From JAUWVG01 sp964633715 (lineage in GTDB: Bacteria > Acidobacteriota > Aminicenantia > Aminicenantales > Aminicenantaceae): a stretch of 12,593 bases of DNA. Below are positions 1 through 6,649 of this stretch, piece after piece (position 1 is the first letter of the stretch; each line of letters begins with the position of its first letter). The translations under genes and the position numbers were made by a program. Below the pieces are notes generated by a model, which saw nothing but the letters and a program-made list of their open reading frames with translations, searched no databases and had not been told where the DNA came from. The stretch spans positions 1-12,593 of the forward strand of contig CAZWHQ010000075.1 in assembly GCA_964633715.1 (NCBI GenBank). The letters run 5' to 3'.

Positions 1-113
1 AGAGTGTATGGGGAATTCATCTTAAAAGGTTTATATGTGGGCATTATAAAATTATGGACATAAAAAAGAAAGATTCACATTTTGGGTAAGGAAATGACAG
101 GGCCTATCCCCCT
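1..113. other. Left-edge region with no assignable gene
   Basis: This AT-rich stretch lies beyond the stop codon of the beta-barrel gene. On the plus strand two frames are open from the window edge. One runs 20 codons to a TAA at 61-63 and ends GLYVGIIKLWT. The other runs 28 codons to a TAA at 87-89. Either could be the tail of a convergent gene outside the window, but neither can be assigned. No convincing hairpin plus T-tract follows the minus-strand operon here. Confidence 0.4.
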
Positions 114-701
114 TCAGAAGGAGATGCCAATGCCCAGACCGCCGCTGAGCCCACCCAGTTCGGATGTGATCTGCTGCGGCCGCACTTTGCATTTTGTGTA
201 GGCCGCAAAAAAATCGACAAGAAACATCTTAAACAAAGTGATTTGAACTCCAGCCTGTCCTTTGTATCCGAGTTTGCTTCCATTGGCTGTTCCGATCGGA
301 TTCGTTTCTTTATAAAAATGCATCCATGGCCCAAATCCTAAATAAGGATGGAAAACGCCAAACTGGAGTCCGAAATTCAGTCCTCCTCCAATCCCGGTGA
401 TGGTCATACGGCTTTCCTCCTGGGAAAAAGGAAGTTTTGCTGAATCTGAGTATAAGTCTCCTGCAATCCATACATCCATGAAGTTAAAGATGCGGAAAGC
501 AAATTCTCCTCCTCCTTGCCATCCATTGTTGTACAAATTGCGAAAGGAAGATCCGGATGGATAAAAAGAGGCCCCACGAATTTTAAAAGAAAAATCATGA
601 GTTTTTTTTGGGACATAGAGGTCCTGGAAAGGAAATACATAAGATGTCGAAATCATCAACACAAAAAAAATGAAGAGGATGTGGAGTATTTTCTTTCGCA
701 T
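114..701 (-). CDS. Small predicted outer-membrane beta-barrel protein
   Basis: This 195-residue protein has no family I can name. An N-terminal lysine pair and a hydrophobic stretch (residues about 5-24) form a Sec signal peptide. The mature part alternates aromatic and hydrophobic residues in short strands separated by Gly/Asn turns, for example GGEFAFRIFNFMDVWIAGDLY and GGGLNFGLQFGVFHPYLGFG. It ends in phenylalanine after GLGIGISF, the C-terminal signature recognised by the Bam machinery in outer-membrane barrels. Its length fits an eight-stranded OmpW/OmpA-like barrel. The ATG at 701 lies 22 bp after the matrixin stop codon, so it is probably the last gene of that operon, although the ribosome binding site is weak. 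What the sequence shows is an exported barrel-like protein. A role as surface anchor or partner for the metalloprotease is only inferred from position. Confidence 0.7.
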   Translation of the reverse strand: MRKKILHILFIFFVLMISTSYVFPFQDLYVPKKTHDFSFKIRGASFYPSGSSFRNLYNNGWQGGGEFAFRIFNFMDVWIAGDLYSDSAKLPFSQEESRMTITGIGGGLNFGLQFGVFHPYLGFGPWMHFYKETNPIGTANGSKLGYKGQAGVQITLFKMFLVDFFAAYTKCKVRPQQITSELGGLSGGLGIGISF

Positions 702-723
702 TCAAAACACCATTTTTATATCT

Positions 724-2781
724 CTACTGCACACCAACAAATGAAGGATTCCCTATTTTCCCATTGGCATCTACAGCACGGACAGCATATGTATAACTCC
801 TATCCTTATCTACTCCACGGTGCCAGAATTCGAATGTTGATCCATCTTTTTCAGCAAGAAGTGTCCAATTATTACCGTCTACCTGAAATATCTGGTAGGT
901 GGTTATACCGGTATTCAACCCGTTAGGTTGCCACGACAGCACATTGATATATTCTTCAAGAAGAGTAGAACTGTTATTTTCTTTTCGTGCGGCAAATCCA
1001 TCCGGAGGATGAGGAATGACATACAGGCTGATTATATCCTGGTCTGATTGGTTCATTAAATCTATCACAATGGCTTTAATGCTGTAGTTTCCGTTCTGGA
1101 TCGGATCTGTATTCCAGTCAAATTCATAGGGCGCATTGCTGTCCACTGTGTGGAGAATATCATTGACAAAAAATTGGACCTCTCTAATTCCAAAATCATC
1201 ATTTGCAGTGGCCATTATCTTGTTCCAACCGGAAACCTCAGAACCTGATGTCGGGGATGTCAGAGTCACTTCCGGCGGTTTATCCACTTTAATCTGGATG
1301 GCATCCTCATCTGTCTGGTCAATTGTGTCATACGCTCGAACTTTTAAGGTATGGAAACCACTGGAATAGGGATTTGGATTCCAAGCAAAGGTATAGGGCG
1401 CACTGCTATCGGTCTTTTTCAACGAATTGTCGACATAAAATTCAACTTTTTTAATGCCGTTGTCATCCGAAGCATTCGCTCTGATAGTGACGGTTTGAAT
1501 AACCGTCACTTCGTCTGCCGGGGACGTAATAGTGACAGATGGCGGTTTGTCCTCCGGAATAGTCAAAGTTCTGGAATCCCTATCCGTTTGTCCGACCGTG
1601 TCATAGGCCATGGCTGTTACAGTGTAATCGCCNNNNNNNNNNNNNNNNNNNNNNNNNNNNNNNNNNNNNNNNNNNNNNNNNNNNNNNNNNNNNNNNNNNN
1701 NNNNNNNNNNNNNNNNNNNNNNNNNNNNNNNNCCACCCACAAGCTGGCTGGCATCCCAATCATAATCATATGGAGGACTCGTGTCTGTTTTATGCAGTTT
1801 ATTATCGACATAAAATTCAACCGTCTCCACCCCAAAGTCATCTGTGGCCGTTGCCTTTATGGGGATAACTTCTCTCTTGATATCCCCTTCAGGAGGAGAC
1901 GTGATAGACACATTGGGAGGCGAATCCTGCATGTTCAAGTTGACATTGACCTGCTGTGGACTATTTGAGGCATCTCCGGATGTGACACTTACCGAACCGT
2001 TATAATCACCGGGCCCCAATCCAGAAGAATCCACTGTAACAGTGATTGTGTCCCATTCTCCACTGGAACTGCCGCTTGAAGGCGAGACACTCATCCAGGC
2101 CCGATTATCATTGACTGAATAATTAAGGGTTCCTGGGCCTGAATTGCGAACCATAAAAAAGTCACTCCCACTCCCAGAAAAATTCATATTTATCGTATCA
2201 AGATCAATCGTTGGAGTAACAGATCCACCGCTGCCATACATCGCTTCGAATCCGGCTCTTGCATCATTGTCAAGTGTCCGATCCATACCGCCGTAAAAGG
2301 CTGTCATTATCCCTGTTGCGCTGTGATCAAGTCCTATCCAATGCCCCAATTCATGGAGAGCTACCGTTTCGATATCAAAATCAGTCCCGTCAGTGGTCCA
2401 GTTGTGAAAGTCATTGAAGACCATATCTACTTCGGTAAAAGTGCTTCCAGAAAACCAAGCATAGGCCGTAGCTAGCGTGCTAATATTTCCTTCATCGACC
2501 CAGGCAATTGCGTTTTCCCCATTAAAGCCGGCTGTTGTTGAAGCTGTACGCCCCTGATACTGGAGAAACAAGCCAGCGGGATTGATGGCGTTCCATGAAG
2601 AGGCGGCAGCGTTTACGGCGGCCAGTTCATCGGAAACTTGAGCTGTATTCGGATTTATAGAGAATGGAACAGTGGCTCCTACAGGCCATGTATATCCCCA
2701 CAACACATACGCCAGCGAAGCGGATGCAAGGCCGCAGATAATTATCCCGATCAGCCAGCGCTTTTTACCTGATAATCTCAT
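724..2781 (-). CDS. Secreted matrixin-type (M10) metalloprotease with BACON-like, Ig-like and FN3 domains
   Basis: This is a secreted zinc endopeptidase. The signal peptide is at residues about 6-25. The catalytic domain follows almost directly (about 30-183) with HELGHWIGLDH at 143-153, the HExxHxxGxxH zinc site with Glu144 as catalytic base. A Met-turn (GIMTAFYGG, Met159) follows, as in metzincins. Next come a BACON-like domain (about 190-284, with WMSVSPSSGS), three Ig-like repeats (about 288-411, 412-500, 501-589) of about 90 residues sharing VEFYVDN and PYxFxW motifs, and an FN3 domain (590-685). There is no propeptide with a Cys switch between signal and catalytic domain, so latency must be controlled some other way. 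The start ATG overlaps the end of the upstream partner gene by 17 bp. The first Ig-like repeat is interrupted by 100 N; the frame is preserved across the gap. The substrate is unknown; a surface or secreted protein-degrading role is likely. Confidence 0.9.
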   Translation of the reverse strand: MRLSGKKRWLIGIIICGLASASLAYVLWGYTWPVGATVPFSINPNTAQVSDELAAVNAAASSWNAINPAGLFLQYQGRTASTTAGFNGENAIAWVDEGNISTLATAYAWFSGSTFTEVDMVFNDFHNWTTDGTDFDIETVALHELGHWIGLDHSATGIMTAFYGGMDRTLDNDARAGFEAMYGSGGSVTPTIDLDTINMNFSGSGSDFFMVRNSGPGTLNYSVNDNRAWMSVSPSSGSSSGEWDTITVTVDSSGLGPGDYNGSVSVTSGDASNSPQQVNVNLNMQDSPPNVSITSPPEGDIKREVIPIKATATDDFGVETVEFYVDNKLHKTDTSPPYDYDWDASQLVGXXXXXXXXXXXXXXXXXXXXXXXXXXXXXXXXXXGDYTVTAMAYDTVGQTDRDSRTLTIPEDKPPSVTITSPADEVTVIQTVTIRANASDDNGIKKVEFYVDNSLKKTDSSAPYTFAWNPNPYSSGFHTLKVRAYDTIDQTDEDAIQIKVDKPPEVTLTSPTSGSEVSGWNKIMATANDDFGIREVQFFVNDILHTVDSNAPYEFDWNTDPIQNGNYSIKAIVIDLMNQSDQDIISLYVIPHPPDGFAARKENNSSTLLEEYINVLSWQPNGLNTGITTYQIFQVDGNNWTLLAEKDGSTFEFWHRGVDKDRSYTYAVRAVDANGKIGNPSFVGVQ
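1012..1920 (-). repeat. Three tandem Ig-like domain repeats within the matrixin gene
   Basis: Three successive coding repeats of about 90 codons (residues about 288-589). Each starts with PPxVxxTSP, carries an A-x-A-x-DDxGI/V motif, then V-[EQ]-F-[YF]-V-[DN], then PYxFxW or PYDYDW, and ends with a YD/ID-containing strand. Tryptophan to the following Asp spans 19 residues in all three when the N gap in the first is ignored. Such tandem Ig-like domains usually act as stalks or substrate- and surface-binding spacers in secreted enzymes. The listed start is the higher coordinate because the repeat reads on the minus strand. Confidence 0.75.
1633..1732. other. Assembly gap (100 N) inside the matrixin gene
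   Basis: Exactly 100 N, the usual scaffolder placeholder for unknown length. It falls inside the first Ig-like repeat of the metalloprotease. If the N are dropped and the two G bases at the contig ends are merged, the coding frame continues and the repeat has normal length. The true missing sequence may therefore be zero, or a whole number of repeat units. Confidence 0.95.
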
Positions 2782-3338
2782 GTTTTTTCTGATTTTTTCT
2801 CAGATCGTTTTTTATCATAACTTTAATACGCGCTTCTAACTCCGAAAGCGCCAAAACATTATCTTCCTCGACGTCCTGATTTTCCATGTCCTTTTTTAAG
2901 ATTGAATACCCCGACTTCCGGGCGATTTTATTCCTATCGATGGAATACTTACCCTGAGCCTTTCCGAAGACAGAAAAAGATGGGAGGTAATTTGCAGAAA
3001 CGGAGAAAGAATTTTGAAGGTGTTTGACATTTTCGATCGTTTTTAAAAAGACGAGAACATTTTCCCCTTTTTGAAAAACCGAAACATCCGAAACCTTAAG
3101 GGTCAAATCTCCGATCGTTCCCCCAGGAGTCTGGATAAAAACTCTAGATTTCTGAACTTCTCCCTTCCAGATTTCTTTGACTCTAACAGTCGTAACCGTC
3201 AAGATAATTTCCTTATTCAGACTCCACTCACATCGGACATCTTCCACATCACCAAGAACTATTATGTCTGCAGCTAAAGTGAGCTGCTGAAGTGGTAATT
3301 TAATCATCATAGATAAAGCAGGTGTCAAAAACAGCCAA
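2765..3338 (-). CDS. Secreted hypothetical protein, likely partner of the matrixin (5' end lost in gap)
   Basis: The visible 191 residues begin within what looks like a signal peptide (WLFLTPALS) and run to a TAA at 2765-2767. The true start and about 10-20 residues must lie in the adjoining N gap. The pattern LPLQQLTLAADIIVLGDVEDV, then a V-x-EIWKGE segment, then PGGTIGDL and a GENVLVFL strand is one I associate with uncharacterised bacterial secreted proteins encoded beside matrixin-like proteases. I recall that association but could not check it. The C-terminal 50 residues are highly charged (DVEEDNVLALSELEARIK). The gene overlaps the protease gene by 17 bp, which indicates co-translation. 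It might act as chaperone, inhibitor or detachable prodomain for the protease, since that enzyme lacks a propeptide. An open frame running on through the gap to 3571 is only antisense to the pseudopilin gene. Confidence 0.7.
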
Positions 3339-3438
3339 NNNNNNNNNNNNNNNNNNNNNNNNNNNNNNNNNNNNNNNNNNNNNNNNNNNNNNNNNNNNNN
3401 NNNNNNNNNNNNNNNNNNNNNNNNNNNNNNNNNNNNNN
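3339..3438. other. Assembly gap (100 N) between divergent genes
   Basis: Exactly 100 N. Both flanking genes are cut on their 5' sides: the minus-strand partner gene within its signal peptide and the plus-strand pseudopilin gene within its N-terminal hydrophobic helix. The missing DNA must therefore hold two start codons and the promoters of both transcription units. Simply closing the gap would leave both proteins without proper N-termini, so real sequence is absent here. Confidence 0.95.
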
Positions 3439-4643
3439 TGATGCTCCTTTTGGGTATGCCGTTTCTAACAAAACTCTCCGGCCAGTACAGGATCACTGAA
3501 AAAACGTACAGGCAACTTACCGCTCTTAATCTTGCAGAAGCCGGAGTAGAGCGGGCCATATGGGAACTCAATCATGGAGATATCTCAACCTGGGAAGGAG
3601 ACGATAACCTGAGGACAAAAACTATCTCTACTTTTCAAGCCTCAGGAGGTACGGACGTAGGAGACATCGATATCGAAGTTATTGACCCTAGAGAAGATAA
3701 TCCTATTATTCAGGCTACTGGTCGTGTCCCCCACATCGGGACAACAACTGTAGAGAAAACAATACGAGTCCAGCTTGTAACCAGGGGGGGTCAATCTCTA
3801 TTTGATTATGGAATATTTGGAGATGAGGGTGTCGACTTTGATTCTAATGCAAGAATAGACAGCTACGATTCACGTGACGGTTTGTATGGAGACGAAAATA
3901 TCAGTGACTATGGTCACACAGGTACCAATGCGATCCATGATGGATGTATCTATTTAGACAGCAATGCTAAAATTTATGGAGATGCCTTATCAGGTCCAGG
4001 TTCAATTCCTGTAGATGCAATCATTACAAGAAGCAATGCCAGAATTTATGGAGATAAATTGGCCTTGTCTGAAGAAAAAAATCTTCCAATCATCCCATCA
4101 CCTTCAGGACTATCTTGGAGAGGTTCGTATTTTCTTGGAAATAACCATCAAGCAACAATTTCTGAAAGCGGTGAATATACGTCCTTCCAGCTCGACAGCA
4201 ATTCTGTCGTAACGATCCAAGGTGATATCACTCTATATGTCTCAGACGATTTTTTAATGAAGAGCAATACGCAGCTGAAAATACCTGAGGGATCAAGTTT
4301 AATCCTCTATTTAGGTGGGACTTTTGAACAAAAAAGCAATACCAAGATAAACAACCTCACTAAGGATCCCTCTATGGTTCAGATTTACGGCACCGATAGT
4401 TTTGAGAGTGAAATGTTATGGAAGTCCAATTCCGATTTCTATGGAGCCGTCTATGTTCCTGAAGCATATGTCGAGTATAACAGCAATTCCGATTTCTATG
4501 GTTCAATGATCAGTAAGTTTCTCCATATGGATTCAAATGCCAAGATTCACTACGATCTGGCGCTTGGTGATTTGTCTCCGATTTACAGAGAAGGATCAAA
4601 TTCTTATTCAGTCAAATCTTGGCAGGAAAGGATCCTGAATTAA
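3439..4643 (+). CDS. PilX-like type IV pilus minor pseudopilin with Ser-Asn repeat domain (5' partial)
   Basis: The visible protein starts inside the N-terminal transmembrane helix (LMLLLGMPFLTKLSG). The helix is followed by the amphipathic segment YRQLTALNLAEAGVERAIWELN, the pattern of PilX_N-type pseudopilins. The prepilin cleavage site and start codon are lost in the gap; the ATG at 3441 is only an internal methionine. After a linker with beta-strands (residues about 60-115 from that Met), a long domain (about 120-375) carries nine Ser-Asn turns at 135, 174, 198, 253, 275, 299, 329, 348 and 365. They are usually D/K/R/N-S-N-A/S/T followed by a short strand and often YG or YGD. This resembles a beta-solenoid and probably the DUF7305 domain often fused to PilX_N. 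Such proteins sit in the inner membrane or at the pilus tip. No other pilus gene lies in the window, so it may be an orphan. Confidence 0.75.
4427..4501 (+). repeat. Direct repeat of 18 bp within the pseudopilin gene
   Basis: CAATTCCGATTTCTATGG occurs at 4427-4444 and again at 4484-4501, 57 bp (19 codons) apart and in frame. Each copy encodes a SNSDFYG turn. A looser pair at about 3960 and 4031 encodes SNAKIYGD and SNARIYGD. These are DNA-level traces of recent internal duplication of the repeat unit. Confidence 0.8.
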
Positions 4644-4701
4644 TCAACCAAAATTCTCTTTCTAAAAGATTAGATCATTTCACCGACATTTGCTTTTTCC
4701 C

Positions 4702-4740
4702 TTGCAATTCTTCATATTAATTGCTATTTAGTTCATATTA
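4702..4740 (+). promoter_or_regulatory. Possible promoter and direct-repeat operator upstream of the M14 peptidase gene
   Basis: TTGCAA (4702-4707) and TATTTA (4725-4730) are 17 bp apart, a weak sigma-70-like arrangement. TTCATATTA occurs twice, at 4711-4719 and 4732-4740. The copies are 21 bp apart, which is two helical turns, so a dimeric regulator could bind both on one face. One copy lies in the spacer and the other just past the -10. The region is AT-rich, so chance is a real alternative. Confidence 0.3.
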
Positions 4741-4766
4741 TTCCAATCACAAAAGGAGCGATTTAG

Positions 4767-6506
4767 ATGAAAAAAAATCTATTTTTAATATGTATCTTGA
4801 TAGCATTTTTGATCGTAAATATCTCGGCACAACAAATCCAAACACCTGCAGAGCAGACAAAATACCAAAAAGGTGGAACAAAATACGATGCACTTATGGA
4901 ATTTATCTATGAATTAAATAGTAAAACGGAACTCTTAAATGTTCAAAAAATAACCGAAACATTGATGGGAAAAGACGTGGTTTTGTGTATTCTTTCCAAT
5001 CCCCCAGTATTTAGTCCTACCGATATAGACAAAACAGGGAAACCTGTAGTTTTGATTGTGAATAATGTTCACGGCGGTGAAGTCGCCGGAAAAGATGCAA
5101 GTTTGGAAATTATGCGCGATCTGGTGATGGGAGATTTAAAACCTCTATTGGATAAAGTTGTTGTCCTCAACATCCCAACCGTAAATCCCGATGGCGCCGA
5201 AGTGGGTCGTCGTTCAAATGAACAGCGATTCGACATGAACCGTGACTATATCAAACTTGAATCACAGGAAATATTTGGTTTGGTCACAAAAGTTATTAAC
5301 AAATGGCATCCCGACATTCATGTCGACACTCATCATGGCGGGGCCGATCCCTATGCCCTCACCTATCAAACCTGTATGAATCCTGCTGGCGATGAAGAAT
5401 TGATTCGATTGGGCAACAAAGAAATCCTGCCTCGTGTTCGCAAAGCACTGCAGGCGGAAGATTATGACGGATTCTGGTATTCCGGCGGACGATGGGTAGA
5501 TGGCGAAGCCCGTTGGAGTCCCACATCGGTTGAACTGAGAAAGCAGCATGTGTATTCAACAATGGCCAATATGGTGGGATTTTTGTTCGAGACACCTCGT
5601 GCCGCAAACAGAGTCATAAATAACGGAACCGAAGTTGTTCCCATTCCGCAAGAGGAACGCTATAAACATCAGGTACGTGGAGAATACATCGGACAGCGTG
5701 AAATGATCCGTTTTGCAGCAGAAAGAGCTCATGATCTTAAAAGAACTATCGGTGAAGCAAAATTGAGAGCGATTGAACGGGGCAATAATGATTCGGATAA
5801 TGATCAAATCCCACTTACATATGAACAGGTAAAAAAATTCGATGAAGAGTTCTGGATTAGAAAACAAGGTGACAGAACAGGGCCGTATGAATTAATAAAA
5901 GGCGGGGTCTACACACAATTTAATCCCACTCAAACGGCCACACGACCTTGGGGATATCTTTTGCCTCCAGAGTTAGCCATTGTTCTGCCTCTTCTTTTAG
6001 ATCATGAAATTTCAATAAAAAGACTTTCCGATCCAATAGAAGTGGACGTTGAATCCTATACCGCAAAAGAAATGAGCCATGATCAGTATTATCAAGGACA
6101 TTATATCAAGCGGCTAAAAACCGAAAAACAGACCCAGACCATTAAGCTGCCCGCCGGTTCATTCTTTATCCCTTCCGGTCAACAAAAATCCAATTTTATT
6201 TGTTACATCCTGGAGCCGGACACAAATGACAACTTGATCACATGGGGTTATTTGGATAATTTTCTATCTGTGACGACAAACCAGTTAGAGCAACTTAAGG
6301 AGCAGGAAAAACAATTCAAGGAACAAATGAAAGACATGTCTCAGGAAGAAAAAGACAGGATGCAGCAGCGGTTGCAAAGACAAAGGGATAGAATCACTAA
6401 TCAACCAATCCCTATTTATCGATTGATGAAAAAAACGCCTTTAAAAGGTGTTATTGTTAAACCTTATAATGAATACGAAAAAAATAGATATATAAAATAC
6501 AGATAA
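4767..6506 (+). CDS. Secreted M14 family zinc carboxypeptidase
   Basis: A 579-residue exported metallopeptidase that should remove C-terminal residues from peptides outside the cytoplasm. The Sec signal peptide is at residues 1-21 (MKKN, hydrophobic core, NISA before QQ). Zinc ligands are visible as HGGE at 102-105 (His102, Glu105) and a His in DTHHGG (189 or 190). NPDG (140-143) and MNRD (157-160) match the NPDG and Asn-Arg substrate-binding motifs of M14. Glu275 in FLFETP is the likely catalytic Glu. A second domain of about 280 residues follows, longer than a minimal M14 catalytic domain. It includes a Gln/Glu/Lys-rich coiled-coil-like segment (about 505-545). The start has a good AAGGAG (4753-4758) 8 bp before the ATG. 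The gene is visibly more AT-rich than the genes downstream. The exact specificity cannot be read. Confidence 0.88.
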   Translation: MKKNLFLICILIAFLIVNISAQQIQTPAEQTKYQKGGTKYDALMEFIYELNSKTELLNVQKITETLMGKDVVLCILSNPPVFSPTDIDKTGKPVVLIVNNVHGGEVAGKDASLEIMRDLVMGDLKPLLDKVVVLNIPTVNPDGAEVGRRSNEQRFDMNRDYIKLESQEIFGLVTKVINKWHPDIHVDTHHGGADPYALTYQTCMNPAGDEELIRLGNKEILPRVRKALQAEDYDGFWYSGGRWVDGEARWSPTSVELRKQHVYSTMANMVGFLFETPRAANRVINNGTEVVPIPQEERYKHQVRGEYIGQREMIRFAAERAHDLKRTIGEAKLRAIERGNNDSDNDQIPLTYEQVKKFDEEFWIRKQGDRTGPYELIKGGVYTQFNPTQTATRPWGYLLPPELAIVLPLLLDHEISIKRLSDPIEVDVESYTAKEMSHDQYYQGHYIKRLKTEKQTQTIKLPAGSFFIPSGQQKSNFICYILEPDTNDNLITWGYLDNFLSVTTNQLEQLKEQEKQFKEQMKDMSQEEKDRMQQRLQRQRDRITNQPIPIYRLMKKTPLKGVIVKPYNEYEKNRYIKYR

Positions 6507-6649
6507 AAAAGTTCCATTTCCGGAGGAACACAAAAAAAGTTATGGTTGCCAATTTTTCCCTATCAGGCAACACTCAAAAAATGGAAAAGATTAAAAATTA
6601 GGCACAAACAAAATAATTGAGTCGATAATAAAAAAAAGGAGGGAATCAG
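6507..6649. other. Intergenic spacer with two hairpins before the aminotransferase gene
   Basis: GTTCC (6511-6515) pairs with GGAAC (6525-6529), beginning 5 bp after the M14 stop. GTTGCC (6545-6550) pairs with GGCAAC (6566-6571) across a 15-nt loop. Neither has a T-tract on the plus strand, so they are not classical terminators for the M14 gene. They may slow decay or separate the two messages. A strong AAGGAGGG ends 6 bp before the aminotransferase ATG. Confidence 0.4.

Noticed and set aside
1..63. C-terminal end of a plus-strand gene ending GLYVGIIKLWT
   Set aside because: Only 20 codons are visible, and another frame is equally open, so no assignment is possible.
1351..1968. Plus-strand open frame of 205 codons across gap 1
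   Set aside because: It is antisense to the matrixin Ig-like repeats, spans the N run, and has no family resemblance or ribosome site.
3339..3571. Extension of the minus-strand partner gene through gap 2 to a start at 3571
   Set aside because: The part beyond the gap is antisense to the pseudopilin gene, which has clear PilX-like protein features. The frame is open across the gap only because N cannot encode a stop.
3439..4501. CRISPR array or tandem DNA repeat in the pseudopilin gene
   Set aside because: The repeats are irregularly spaced, in frame and explained by protein-level Ser-Asn turns.
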